From: Streptomyces canus
GTDB lineage: Bacteria > Actinomycetota > Actinomycetes > Streptomycetales > Streptomycetaceae
Reading direction: 5' to 3'
Assembly (NCBI RefSeq): GCF_030815415.1
Contig: NZ_JAUSWW010000001.1
Location: 10,106,001-10,170,000, forward strand
Length of the DNA: 64,000 nt
A program made the position numbers and the translations under genes. Shown one piece after another: positions 43,188 to 52,407 of this stretch. The notes beneath the pieces are model-generated. The model was not told the DNA's origin. It did no database searches and saw nothing but the letters and a program-made list of their open reading frames with translations. The first letter of the stretch is position 1. Each line of letters opens with the position of its first letter.

Positions 43188-43964
43188 CTACAGGACGCTG
43201 TCGAGGAATGCCCTCGTGCGCTCGTGCCGCGGATCGTCGATGACACGGGACGGCGCGCCGGACTCGACGACGATGCCGTCGTCCATGAAGACGACCTGGT
43301 CCGCCACCTCGCGGGCGAAGCCGATCTCATGGGTGACGACGATCATCGTCATTCCGCTCCTCGCGAGGTCGCGCATCACACTCAGCACGTCACCGACGAG
43401 TTCGGGGTCCAGCGCGGAGGTCGGCTCGTCGAAGAGCATCAGCTTCGGTTCCATGGCAAGCGCGCGTGCGATGGCGACCCTTTGCTGCTGGCCTCCTGAC
43501 AGATGGGCCGGATAGGCGCCGGCGTGGTCGGTGAGGCCGACCCGCCGCAGCAGTTCCATGCCGCGCGACCGGGCGTCCGCGCGGCTGTGGTGGGCCACTC
43601 CGATCGGGGCCTCGGTGATGTTCCCCAGGGCCGTGAGGTGGGGGAACAGGTTGAACCGCTGGAAGACCATGCCGATGCTGCGGCGCTGAGCCGCGATCTG
43701 CTTCGGCTTCATCTCCCTGGCACGCCCTTTGCGGGAGGCGTGTTCCTCGTAGCCGATCAACTCGCCGTCGACATAGATACGGCCGCCGTCGACCTTCTCC
43801 AGGTGGTTGATGCAGCGCAGGAAGGTCGACTTGCCCGAGCCCGACGGCCCGAGCAGACACATCACCTCCCCGCGCCGGACTTCGAGGTCGATGCCCTTGA
43901 GCACGTGGTGGGCGCCGAAGTGTTTGCGTACGTTCCTGGCCTCGACCAACGGGCTCGGGGTCAT
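43188..43964 (-). CDS. Polar amino acid ABC transporter ATP-binding protein
   Basis: 258 residues. Walker A GPSGSGKST, signature LSGGQQQRVAIARAL, Walker B LMLFDEPTSALDPE and the switch His in VTHEIGFA are all intact. It matches the PAAT family (GlnQ-like), with an insert EEHASRKGRAREMKPKQI before the Q-loop MVFQRFNLFPH. It powers the adjacent permease. Its ATG overlaps the permease stop by four bases. Confidence 0.95.
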   Translation of the reverse strand: MTPSPLVEARNVRKHFGAHHVLKGIDLEVRRGEVMCLLGPSGSGKSTFLRCINHLEKVDGGRIYVDGELIGYEEHASRKGRAREMKPKQIAAQRRSIGMVFQRFNLFPHLTALGNITEAPIGVAHHSRADARSRGMELLRRVGLTDHAGAYPAHLSGGQQQRVAIARALAMEPKLMLFDEPTSALDPELVGDVLSVMRDLARSGMTMIVVTHEIGFAREVADQVVFMDDGIVVESGAPSRVIDDPRHERTRAFLDSVL

Positions 43965-44944
43965 GAGTCCGCCTCCGTCCTGGCGTTCCGGGGATTGGTG
44001 TGAGCGACCTGTGCGACGCGGGTCCGGATCCGCGTGGCCGTGTGCCGGGCCTGCTGCCAAGGCGTGGTGGGCATGCTGCGGCCCGCGCCGCGGCCGTAAC
44101 GGCGTTCGAGGTAGTACTGAGGTACGGACAGCACCGAGGTGAGGACCAGGTACCAGGCGCTCGCGACGATCAGCAGCTCGACCTGGCTGAGGTTCTGCGC
44201 GGAGATCCAGCTCGCTCGCGTGTAGAGCTCCGGCACCGCGATCAGCTGGAGCAGGGCGGTGTTCTTGAGCATCGAGATCGTCTCGTTGCCCATCGGCGGG
44301 ATGATCACCCGCATTGCCTGGGGCACGATGATGCGCCGCAGGGTGTACGCGGGTGACATGCCCAGCGAGTGGGCTGCTTCGACCTGGCCGTGGTCGACGG
44401 AGAGCAGACCCGCGCGGACGATCTCGGAGGCGTAGGCGGCTTCGTTCATCCCGAGCGCCAGCAGGCCGGCGACGAACGGGGTCACGATCGTATTGGTGTT
44501 CGCGGAGAAGAAGTGGATCGAAGTGAACGGGATGCCGAGGCTGATTTGTTCGTACAGCAGGCCGAGGTAGCCCCAGAAGACGATCTGGACGAGCAGCGGG
44601 GTGCCCCTGAAGAACCACGTGTAGCCCCAGGAGACCACGCGCAGCACCGGGTTCGCGGAGAGCCGCATCACAGCGAGCGCGACGGCGATGGCTGTCGCCA
44701 GCAGCATCGAGCAGGCGGTGAGGCCCACCGTGAGCAGGACGCCTTGGAGGATCCGCCCGTCGAAGAGGAAGTCGGCGATGGTGGCGTGGTCGATGTTCTG
44801 GTTGCTCCAGAGGGAGAGCACCCACCCCGCGCACAGGGCGACCAGTGCGGCCGCGGCGATCCAGCGGCCCGGGTGGCTCCGGGGCGCGGCGGCCACGTCG
44901 TGTGTCCCGGCGGTGGGCTTCACGGTCATGTCCGTGGCGGTCAT
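43961..44944 (-). CDS. Polar amino acid ABC transporter permease
   Basis: 327 residues. After a 25-residue cytoplasmic tail come about five or six membrane helices and the PAAT permease motif EAAHSLGMSPAYTLRRIIVPQAMRVIIPPMGNE. An unusually long basic C-terminal tail (after YYLERRYGRGAGR) is predicted cytoplasmic. Only one permease gene is present, so it probably works as a homodimer. It overlaps both neighbours by four bases. Confidence 0.93.
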   Translation of the reverse strand: MTATDMTVKPTAGTHDVAAAPRSHPGRWIAAAALVALCAGWVLSLWSNQNIDHATIADFLFDGRILQGVLLTVGLTACSMLLATAIAVALAVMRLSANPVLRVVSWGYTWFFRGTPLLVQIVFWGYLGLLYEQISLGIPFTSIHFFSANTNTIVTPFVAGLLALGMNEAAYASEIVRAGLLSVDHGQVEAAHSLGMSPAYTLRRIIVPQAMRVIIPPMGNETISMLKNTALLQLIAVPELYTRASWISAQNLSQVELLIVASAWYLVLTSVLSVPQYYLERRYGRGAGRSMPTTPWQQARHTATRIRTRVAQVAHTNPRNARTEADS

Positions 44945-45858
44945 CCGGCGTTGATCTTCGCAGCGGTGACGCCGTACGACGACAGGCCGTACTTCGTCAG
45001 GATCTTGCCGTACGTGCCGTCCTTGATGACCGAGGTCAGCGCCGCCTGGAGGGCCAGGGCGAGGTCGTGGTCCTTGCGGAGAACTCCGATGCCGGTGAAG
45101 ACCGGCGCGTAGCCGGTGGGGTGCGCGGCGTCGTGGACGACCTCGAACTGTGTGCCGTTGCCTGCCGTCCGGGCGGTGTACTCGGCGACCGCCGCGTCGA
45201 GGACGTCGGCGGCACCCTTGCCCGCGCGGACGGCGACCAGGGAGTCACCCTCGGTGGGCAGCTCGACCACGGTGATCGGCTTCTTGCCGGCGGCCTTGCA
45301 GCTCGGGGCCTGCGCCCTCATGAGATCGGCTTGCGTGGTGGCCTTGGCGACCGTGACGGACTTGCCACAGAGGTCCAGCACGCTGTGGATCTTCTCGGGG
45401 TTGCCCTTCTTGACGACGATGTCCATGCCGGCGTGGAAGTAGTCGACGAAGTACAGGCTCTTCTGCCGTGCCGGGGTGTCGTTCATCCCGTACATGATGA
45501 TCTGGTGCTTGCCGGACTGGAGCGACGGGATGATGCTGTCGAACGCCTGGTTGGTGAAGGTGAAGGGGACGCCGAGCTTGGCTCCGAGCGCCTGCCCCAG
45601 GTCGTAGTCGAATCCGGTGAACTTCTGCTGCGAGTCGAGCATTTCCATCGGCGCGTAGACGCCGCTGGCCACGTTGATCCCGTTCTTGAAGCGTGCGGGC
45701 AGCAGCTTCGCGACCGCCGCATCGGCGGCGACCGGCGCGGTGGCCGCCTTGCCCCCGTCCGTCGCGGAGCCGTCGGCCGCGCCCCCGCCGCCACAGGCGG
45801 TGAGGAGCACTGCCATGGTCGTCGCGGCAACGGCGGTGACGAGATGAGTTCTGGCCAT
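44941..45858 (-). CDS. Polar amino acid ABC transporter substrate-binding lipoprotein
   Basis: 305 residues. The lipoprotein signal MARTHLVTAVAATTMAVLLTAC has the lipobox LTAC. The mature protein is an SBP family-3 fold (INVASGVYAPMEMLDSQQKFTGFDYDLGQALGAKLG). Start at 45858 is supported by GGAGA six bases upstream. It binds an amino acid or a derivative outside the membrane. It heads the five-gene operon that ends with the decarboxylase and is divergent from the PucR regulator. Confidence 0.92.
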   Translation of the reverse strand: MARTHLVTAVAATTMAVLLTACGGGGAADGSATDGGKAATAPVAADAAVAKLLPARFKNGINVASGVYAPMEMLDSQQKFTGFDYDLGQALGAKLGVPFTFTNQAFDSIIPSLQSGKHQIIMYGMNDTPARQKSLYFVDYFHAGMDIVVKKGNPEKIHSVLDLCGKSVTVAKATTQADLMRAQAPSCKAAGKKPITVVELPTEGDSLVAVRAGKGAADVLDAAVAEYTARTAGNGTQFEVVHDAAHPTGYAPVFTGIGVLRKDHDLALALQAALTSVIKDGTYGKILTKYGLSSYGVTAAKINAG

Positions 45859-45967
45859 GTGCGTCTCCATTCGGTCGGTCGGACGTGTGGTCCGGTGCCG
45901 GGCGCTGCGGCGATTCTGTATTCCGCCCGTACCAGGGGTCCTAGTCCGAATGGTTTAGGATCCGGCC
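45859..45967. promoter_or_regulatory. Divergent control region of the importer operon and pucR
   Basis: CCATTCGG (45867-45874) and CCGAATGG (45946-45953) form a wide inverted repeat, one arm near each start codon. It is a candidate binding site for the PucR regulator. Confidence 0.4.
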
Positions 45968-47566
45968 ATGTCGTTGTCCGATCGGCCAAGCAACAGGACC
46001 TTTACCCTCCGTCACCTCGTCGACAGCATCGGAGCGCCGATCCTCAACGCGCTGACCGCACTGACCACGCGGGGCGCGCTGGAACAGCCGGTGCGGGGCG
46101 CCGTTCTCCACGACCCCGCCGACCCGCTGCCCCCCGGGCATGACCAGGTACTGCTGATGCCGGGGCTGCCGGCCGATCAGCCCGCGGCAGCCGAACTCGT
46201 ACGGGAAGCGGCCCGCCTCGGGTACAGCGCCATGGTCGTCAAGCTGAGAGGGGCGGACGGCACCGGGCTGGTCACCGAGGCGGAGGGCAGCGGCCTCACC
46301 CTGCTGGCGGCGGCGGACGAGGTCTCCTGGCGCCACCTCGACGCGTTGCTGCTCTCCGTCCTCGGCTCGCAAGGCGTCGGCGGCGGGTCGGCGGCAGACA
46401 GCGGGGATGGTCTTTTCGCTCTGGTGAACGCAGTCAGCGCCGTCATCGGCGGGTCCGTGGCGATCGAGGACCTGGACCGACGGGTGATGGCCTACTCGTC
46501 ATCTCCCGATCAGCGCATCGACTCCCTGCGCCGCGAAGGAATCCTCAGCCGCCGAGTCCCGGAGATCGACCACAACCTGGAGCGCTATCGCGTCCTGCTC
46601 GGCTCCGAAGGCGTGGTCCGCTTCCCCGCGGCCCTCGGCGCCCTGCCACGAGCAGCCATCACCATCAGGGCCGGCACCCAGCCGCTCGGCACGATCTGGG
46701 CGATCGAAAGCCCCGACGGCATCGGCGCCGACGGAGAACGAGCTCTGATCGACTGCGCACGACTGGCCGCACTGCACATCCTCCGCGACCGCAACGCGAG
46801 CGAACTCGAACTCCAAAAGCGCGAGAGCGCGCTGCTGGGCGCGTTGGAGGGCCGGTGGCCCACCCACGAGACCAGCTTCCGTCTGTCCATCCCGCCAGGA
46901 GCCGAACTCGGCCTTCTCGGCTTCGCGGCCTCCGCCGACGCCAGGGGTCTCCTCGCCCTGACAGCCCACCTGGGGCACGCCCTGACCCGCTACGTCGTGC
47001 CCGTCCGCCCCGACGCGAGCATCGCCACGACATCCCGCGCCGTCTACGTCCTGCTGCCCGGCGGCGGCTCCGCGGCCGCGACCCGCCTCGCCCAAGGCGC
47101 GCTCACCTCGATCCGCAGCTCGTTCGGCGACTTCGTACGCGCGGCGATCGCCCCTGCCGACACGGATCCGGCACGTCTGCCCGCGATGCGCCGCGAGACG
47201 GACGACATTCTCAGGGTGACCACCGCCCACCCGGACGCCCCGCCCGTCGCCACCCTCGACGACGTGCGCGCACGGCTCCTGCTGGCCCGCGTGGGCGACG
47301 AACTCGGCCACGAACCACGCCTGAGACACCCCGGCGTCGCCGCGATGGTCGCTCATGACACCGAGAACGGAACGGACTTCGTCGTCTCGGTGCTCGCCTG
47401 GCTGGAGGCAGTGGGCAACGTAGCCGAAGCCGCGGCACGCCTGGGCGTGCACACAAACACCCTCCGCTACCGCCTGCGACGCACCGCCGAACTCTTCGGC
47501 TTGCCCCTGGAACAGCCCGACGACCGACTCGCGGTGTGGCTCCAACTGCGCCTTCTCCAGCGCTGA
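45968..47566 (+). CDS. PucR-family transcriptional regulator
   Basis: 532 residues. The N-terminal purine-catabolism-like domain (about 10-130) and a GGDEF-like middle part lead to the C-terminal helix-turn-helix (WLEAVGNVAEAAARLGVHTNTLRYRLRRTAELFG). PucR regulators usually activate catabolic genes when a metabolite binds. Here it faces the amino acid importer, C26 hydrolase and decarboxylase operon and likely controls it. ATG 45968 lies 20 bases after a TTTAGGA stretch. Confidence 0.9.
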   Translation: MSLSDRPSNRTFTLRHLVDSIGAPILNALTALTTRGALEQPVRGAVLHDPADPLPPGHDQVLLMPGLPADQPAAAELVREAARLGYSAMVVKLRGADGTGLVTEAEGSGLTLLAAADEVSWRHLDALLLSVLGSQGVGGGSAADSGDGLFALVNAVSAVIGGSVAIEDLDRRVMAYSSSPDQRIDSLRREGILSRRVPEIDHNLERYRVLLGSEGVVRFPAALGALPRAAITIRAGTQPLGTIWAIESPDGIGADGERALIDCARLAALHILRDRNASELELQKRESALLGALEGRWPTHETSFRLSIPPGAELGLLGFAASADARGLLALTAHLGHALTRYVVPVRPDASIATTSRAVYVLLPGGGSAAATRLAQGALTSIRSSFGDFVRAAIAPADTDPARLPAMRRETDDILRVTTAHPDAPPVATLDDVRARLLLARVGDELGHEPRLRHPGVAAMVAHDTENGTDFVVSVLAWLEAVGNVAEAAARLGVHTNTLRYRLRRTAELFGLPLEQPDDRLAVWLQLRLLQR

Positions 47567-47749
47567 GCCGACCATCACCCCACGACGCGCGGCGCACTGG
47601 GCGGATGTCGAAAGCCCCGAACGACAGCGCGTGATCGGTCCTGCCCACGGCAGGATCGCAAGCTGGGACACCCTCAGCCTGGTTGACCGGGTCAGGCATC
47701 GTGTACGGGCTGCTGCTGACGGGAGGGGGGATGCGGTCGCTGCTGCGGC
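47567..47749. other. Spacer after pucR
   Basis: No gene is supported between the PucR stop and the AbiEii remnant. Confidence 0.4.
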
Positions 47750-48207
47750 TCACTTTCCGGCGGGATTCCTGGCCAGCTCCATCAGGCGTTCGCGGGTGTA
47801 TCCGGCCTTCCAGAGGGTCTTCCCGGCGGCGACGTCGTCGGGCTGCAGGACCGGGCCTAGCTCGGAGGGCACGGGCGGGTGGTTGAGGAACTCCGCGACG
47901 AGTTCCACCCTGTTCTGGATGCCGCTGGTGGGGTCGGTGACGTTCAGTCGAGTGTAGGTGTGCTAAGGGTTCTGATGGGCAAGTTCCACGGTGAAGCCTG
48001 CGGCTTCGTAGGCGGCGATGACGCGCTCGGTGGCTGCGGGCATCTCGGTGGTGGCCCGGTGATCGGGGCGAAAAGGTCGACGTCGTCACTGACCCGGTTG
48101 ACGATCTGGTGGGCCTGGACGGCGTAGCCGCCGGCCAGGGCATAGCCGAAGTCGTCGGCGAGCGCGTCGAGTCCGATGCGGATCAGTCGGCGGTGCAGCT
48201 CGTCCAC
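47750..48207 (-). pseudogene. AbiEii/AbiGii-type nucleotidyltransferase toxin remnant
   Basis: From GTG 48207: ELHRRLIRIGLDALADDFGYALAGGYAVQAHQIVNRVSDDVDLFAP. The GGYAVQAH and DDVDLF motifs are the nucleotidyltransferase G-S-like and D-x-D parts of abortive-infection AbiEii toxins. A frameshift follows near 48060, then an in-frame TAG (47965-47963), then YTRLNVTDPTSG, VELVAEFLNHPPV and AGYTRERLMELARNPAGK. The copy is broken at several points and no antitoxin gene is next to it. Confidence 0.75.
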
Positions 48208-48431
48208 TACGCCGCAGCCACCGCGGGTGCGAGCTCGGGGAAGCGGGCCTGCCGGGCCGCACGGGCCGGAGCGGGCAGGAACAGGGCCCCGGGGACATCG
48301 GACTGTGCGCGGTCGTCGTGGGTGGGGGGAGGGCGGGGTGGCTGTCCTCACCAGCGATCTGCCGCGCTCATCGCGATTCGACTTCGGGTTCCTCGTCACC
48401 GCCCTCGCCTGCCTGGTGGCCGCCGTGATCA

Positions 48432-48853
48432 GTGGAGTGTGTCGCGAGGGCCGACCAGAACGACATCACCCTGGGCGGTCACAGCTGGCGTGGCTATGTC
48501 CTCACCGGAGCGGCGCCGAAACTCGCCTCCGGACGGCGCCTGGTGTCTTGGAGCGCGTCCGTGCTGGGCGACGGCGAGGAGGCACAGCGGATCATCCACT
48601 CCCTTCTCGTGCCGTAGCCACTCGGCACTTTCACGGAGAAGCCGGGAACGAGCGCGTTCTACGCGCTGGACATCCCGATCGCGTACGTCCTGTCCGAGGA
48701 GGATCGCTCCCTCCCCGGCGAGTGGCATTGGGCCGAGCGCTTCCCCAGCGCCTGAAGAACCCGCTGATGATCAAGACCCCCGGCAGCCACGAGGCCCTCT
48801 TCACCCGCCCCGCCGACCTGGCCGACGCGTTCGTCCGGGCCGGCGCGGCATAA
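48432..48853 (+). pseudogene. Alpha/beta hydrolase remnant
   Basis: The reading GGHSWRGYVLTGAAPKLASGRRLVSWSA carries the nucleophile-elbow region (GHSWRG), followed by EEAQRIIHSLLVP, an in-frame TAG at 48615-48617, GTFTEKPGTSAFYALDIPIAYVLSEED, a frameshift near 48745, and IKTPGSHEALFTRPADLADAF with the catalytic His. About 40 residues between SWSA and EEAQ appear deleted. Confidence 0.7.
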
Positions 48854-48876
48854 CTGGGCCATGGCGTCACACGCAG

Positions 48877-48915
48877 AGAAGGGCACCTGACCCGCACCGG
48901 GCGGGGTGCCCTTCT
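48877..48915. terminator. Bidirectional terminator-like hairpin
   Basis: AGAAGGGCACC (48877-48887) and GGTGCCCTTCT (48905-48915) are perfect 11-bp arms. It lies downstream of the inositol operon on the minus strand and of the hydrolase relic on the plus strand. Confidence 0.75.
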
Positions 48916-49069
48916 TGCGCTGCCAGAAGCAGCCCGGCCCGCGCCTGGTCATGACCGCGCAGCCGCCGTCGCTTACGTGCAGCTGAGTGTCGCCGTAGCG
49001 TTCCAGGACGGCGACGGCGACTCGGGATGGAACGCTACGGCGAGGAGGTCGGTGAGCTCGGCGGATGGA

Positions 49070-49936
49070 TTACGCCGCGAGTTCCTTGGTGATGCGGTCG
49101 AGCATAAAGGCCGAGGACTCGTGGGCGCGTTCTTCCCAGGCGAAGACACAGGCGGTGGCGACGCCGTCGAAGCCCAGCTCGCGCAGGGTGGTGAAGAAGG
49201 CGTCCCAGTCGACCTCGCCCTGGCCGATGTCCAGGTGTTGGTGGATCCGGGCCGGGGTGCCGGGCGGGTTGAGGATGTACCGCAGGCCGGAGGAGCCCTT
49301 GTGGTTGAAGGAGTCCGCGATGTGCACGTGCCGCAGCTTGTCGCCGGCGTAGCGCATCATCGCCGCGATGTCCGCCGTGGGGTCCGCGCCCGAGAGGTGG
49401 AAGGAATGGGGCGCGCAGTAGAGGTAGTTCACCCAGGGCTTGTTGATCGCCCGGACGAGGTTCACTGCCGGGGTGTTCTCCTCGCAGAAGTCGTCGGGGT
49501 GGGCTTCCAGGTTGAGGGCGATGCCCTCCCGCTCGAAGAGGGGCAGCAGCTCCTCCATGGACCGCCAGAAGGCGGCTTCGCTCTCGGCGGCGCGGTCGGG
49601 GCGGCCGTTGAACTCCGAGTTCATCAGGGGGCATTCGAGGTCGGCGGTGATCTCGATCATCCGCTTCCAGTAGCGGACGGCGGTCTGTCGCTCGGTCTCG
49701 TCGGGCGCGGACCACTTGTACAGCGGCAGGACGGAGGAGAGCTGGACGCCGTGTGTGCGCAGGGAGTTCTTCAGCTCCGCGATGCGCTCGTCGTCGGCGC
49801 GCGGGTGGAGGAAGAACGGCATGAAGTCGTCGCGGGGTGACAACTCGATGTACTGGTAGCCGAGTTCGGCGACCGTGCGCACCATGTCGTCGATGGGCAG
49901 GGTACGGAACATGTAGGGGTCGATGGCGATCTTCAT
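49070..49936 (-). CDS. Sugar phosphate isomerase/epimerase (IolE/IolI-like TIM barrel)
   Basis: 288 residues of the xylose-isomerase-like AP-endonuclease-2 fold. Metal ligands of the family appear in ALNLEAHPDDF, HVHIADS and DIGQGEVDW. In inositol operons such proteins isomerise or dehydrate inososes, the ketones made by the dehydrogenase encoded just upstream. It is the last gene of the operon and overlaps the oxidoreductase gene by four bases. Whether it is an inosose isomerase or acts on an alternative inositol isomer cannot be decided. Confidence 0.85.
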   Translation of the reverse strand: MKIAIDPYMFRTLPIDDMVRTVAELGYQYIELSPRDDFMPFFLHPRADDERIAELKNSLRTHGVQLSSVLPLYKWSAPDETERQTAVRYWKRMIEITADLECPLMNSEFNGRPDRAAESEAAFWRSMEELLPLFEREGIALNLEAHPDDFCEENTPAVNLVRAINKPWVNYLYCAPHSFHLSGADPTADIAAMMRYAGDKLRHVHIADSFNHKGSSGLRYILNPPGTPARIHQHLDIGQGEVDWDAFFTTLRELGFDGVATACVFAWEERAHESSAFMLDRITKELAA

Positions 49937-50952
49937 GCGGTGCCTCCGTAGAGGGCGGGTCGGGGCTTCATGTCGACGGTGACGACGGTGCCGTCGGACT
50001 CCAGGGAACGGACGGCGGCGTCGGTGATGACGGTGGCGGCGTAGCCGTCCCAGGCGGACGGGCCGATGGGCTCGGCGCCGGTGGCGATCGTGTCCACCCA
50101 CTCGCGGAACTCGGTGTCGAAGGCCTCCACGAACCGGGCCTTCCAGTCCTGCTGTACGGCGGTGCCGTGCTTGCCGGCGGTACGCACACCCACGGCTGCC
50201 GGGTCGGGCAGCCGCACGAGGCCCTCCTCTCCGACGGTCTCGCACTGGATGTCGTAGCCGTACTGGCAGTTGACGAAGACTTCCAGGTCGATGCGGACGC
50301 CGTTCGCCGTCTCGAAGTACATGATCTGCGGGTCCTTGAGGTGCGCGAACCGCTTGCTGGTGGCGCGTGGGGTGACCACCTGTGCGGAGACGATCTCGTC
50401 GTCGAGCAGCCAGCGCAGGACGTCGATCTCGTGCACGGCCGTGTCCTGGGCCGCCATGGCGGAGGTGTAGGACTGCGGGACGGTCGGATTGCGGTGGGCG
50501 CAGTGCACGATCAGCGGGGCGCCGAGGCTACCGGAGGCGATGACCTGTTTCATCTGCCGGTACCCCGGGTCGAAGCGGCGCATGAAGCCGACCTGGACGA
50601 GGCGGCGGCCGTGGGCGCGTTCGGCGTCGACGATGCGCAGGCAGTCCTCCGCCGTGGTGGCGAGGGGCTTCTCGCAGAAGACCGGCTTGCCGGCCGTGAC
50701 GGCGCCCAGGACGTGCTCGGCGTGGGTGGGGCCCCAGGAGGTGACGAGGACGGCGTCCACGTCGGGGGAGGCGATGAGGTCGGCGCCGGTGGGCAGTGTC
50801 ACCGCGCCCACCCGGGCGGCCACTTCGGCGGCCCGTTCGGCGTCGATGTCGGTCACCGCGGTCACGGTGGCCCCGGTGACGACCTCGGTGAGGCGTCGTA
50901 TGTGGTCCTGGCCGATCATTCCGGCGCCGATGACACCTACACGTATGGTCAT
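49933..50952 (-). CDS. Gfo/Idh/MocA oxidoreductase, probable inositol 2-dehydrogenase
   Basis: 339 residues. The N-terminal Rossmann fold (VGVIGAGMIGQDHIRRL) binds NAD. FCEKPLATT holds the conserved EKP lysine, and HEIDVLRWLLDDE holds the catalytic Asp and His region (AVHEIDVL). In this operon it most likely oxidises myo-inositol to scyllo-inosose, the first step (IolG). It lies 25 bases after the MFS transporter gene. Confidence 0.9.
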   Translation of the reverse strand: MTIRVGVIGAGMIGQDHIRRLTEVVTGATVTAVTDIDAERAAEVAARVGAVTLPTGADLIASPDVDAVLVTSWGPTHAEHVLGAVTAGKPVFCEKPLATTAEDCLRIVDAERAHGRRLVQVGFMRRFDPGYRQMKQVIASGSLGAPLIVHCAHRNPTVPQSYTSAMAAQDTAVHEIDVLRWLLDDEIVSAQVVTPRATSKRFAHLKDPQIMYFETANGVRIDLEVFVNCQYGYDIQCETVGEEGLVRLPDPAAVGVRTAGKHGTAVQQDWKARFVEAFDTEFREWVDTIATGAEPIGPSAWDGYAATVITDAAVRSLESDGTVVTVDMKPRPALYGGTA

Positions 50953-50976
50953 GTTCGAGTCCTTAGAAACGGATGG

Positions 50977-52398
50977 TCAGGAGTAGCGCGCCCGGAGTTC
51001 GGCTTCCAGGGTTTCGAGGGTGCGGCCCTTGGTCTCGGGGACGTAGCGCTTGACGAAGGCGAGGGAGAAGAGCCCTGCCACCACGAAGAGGAAGAAGGTG
51101 CTGGAGATCCCGATGCCGGAGACCAGCGACGGGAAGGCAAGACCGATCACGAAGTTGGTCAGCCACAGGACTACCGCGGCCACGCCCATGCCGAAGCCGC
51201 GCATCCGCATCGGGAAGATCTCCGACAGCATCAGCCAGGTCACCGGCGAGATGGCGCCCTGCTGGAAGGCGAGGAAGGTGACCGTCATGGCGAGCACCGC
51301 GAACGCCCGGCCGTCGCCGGAGGGCAGCGCCAGCGAGAAGATGCCGATGAGCAACAGGGCTGCCGTGGTGCCGATCTGACCGGTCATCAGCATCGGGCGG
51401 CGGTTGACCCGGCCCAGCAGCCAGATGCCGACGAAGGTGGCGAGGACCGAGATGACGCCGTTGGCGATGTTGGCGGTCAGCGCGCTGTCGGCGGCGAAGC
51501 CGGCGTCGGTGAGGATCTGAGTGCCGTAGTACATGATCGTGTTGACACCGGTGATCTGCTGCACGATTGCGATGCCGAAGCCGACGAACATCAGCTTGCG
51601 GATCCACGGCGTGGACCGCATGTCCTGCCAGCCGCCGAGACTCTCCTGCGCCTCCTTCACGGCGAGCGCGGACACTTCGGCGAGTTCGGCCTCGGCCCGC
51701 TGCTGGGAGCGCACCTGCTTGAGGACTTCCAGGGCCTCGTTGAAGCGGGTCTTGGAGGCCAGCCAGCGCGGGCTCTCCGGCATGACGAGCATGCCGAACC
51801 ACAGCACCACGGCCGGGATGGTGGCGATGACCAGCATCCAGCGCCAGATGCCGCCGGACTCGCTCCCGACGTTCGCGATGATCGCGTTGGAGGTGAAGGC
51901 GAGCAACTGGCCACTGACGATCATGAGTTCGTTACGGGTAACCAGTGCGCCGCGGCGTTCCGCGGGGGAGATCTCTGCGAGGTACACCGGCACGGTCACC
52001 GAGGCGCCGCCGACCGCGAGGCCGAGCACGAAGCGGGCAACGATCATGACCGCGGTGGTCGGGGCGAGGGTCGCGCCCAGCGCTCCGACGAAGAACAGCA
52101 CCGCGAGGGTGAGGATCGTACGACGCCTGCCGCGTGTGTCCGACAGCCGCCCGCCGGCGACCGCACCGAGCGCGGCGCCCAGCAGCAGCGAGCTGGTGAC
52201 CATGCCCTCGGTGACCGGGGTCAGACCGAGGTCGTCGCTCATGTAGGGCAGGGCACCGTTGATGACGCCGGTGTCGTAGCCGAAGAGGAGTCCGCCGAAG
52301 GTGGCGATGACGGTGATGAGCCGCAGCCGCCGGGAGACTGCGGGCGGGGCGTCGTCGGTGATCGTGGAGGCCTGAGTCGCCTCGTCCCGGACGTCCAT
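50977..52398 (-). CDS. MFS sugar porter, probable myo-inositol transporter
   Basis: 473 residues, 12 predicted membrane helices. Sugar-porter signatures are present: DTRGRRRTIL between helices 2 and 3, PESPRWLASK before the central loop, LLGRVNRRPML, and PETKGRTLE at the C-terminus. The family includes proton-coupled inositol importers (IolT type). Its position inside the inositol operon supports inositol uptake, giving the organism a second system besides the ABC importer at 60.8-63.8 kb. Confidence 0.92.
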   Translation of the reverse strand: MDVRDEATQASTITDDAPPAVSRRLRLITVIATFGGLLFGYDTGVINGALPYMSDDLGLTPVTEGMVTSSLLLGAALGAVAGGRLSDTRGRRRTILTLAVLFFVGALGATLAPTTAVMIVARFVLGLAVGGASVTVPVYLAEISPAERRGALVTRNELMIVSGQLLAFTSNAIIANVGSESGGIWRWMLVIATIPAVVLWFGMLVMPESPRWLASKTRFNEALEVLKQVRSQQRAEAELAEVSALAVKEAQESLGGWQDMRSTPWIRKLMFVGFGIAIVQQITGVNTIMYYGTQILTDAGFAADSALTANIANGVISVLATFVGIWLLGRVNRRPMLMTGQIGTTAALLLIGIFSLALPSGDGRAFAVLAMTVTFLAFQQGAISPVTWLMLSEIFPMRMRGFGMGVAAVVLWLTNFVIGLAFPSLVSGIGISSTFFLFVVAGLFSLAFVKRYVPETKGRTLETLEAELRARYS

Positions 52399-52407
52399 GG
52401 CTGCCTC

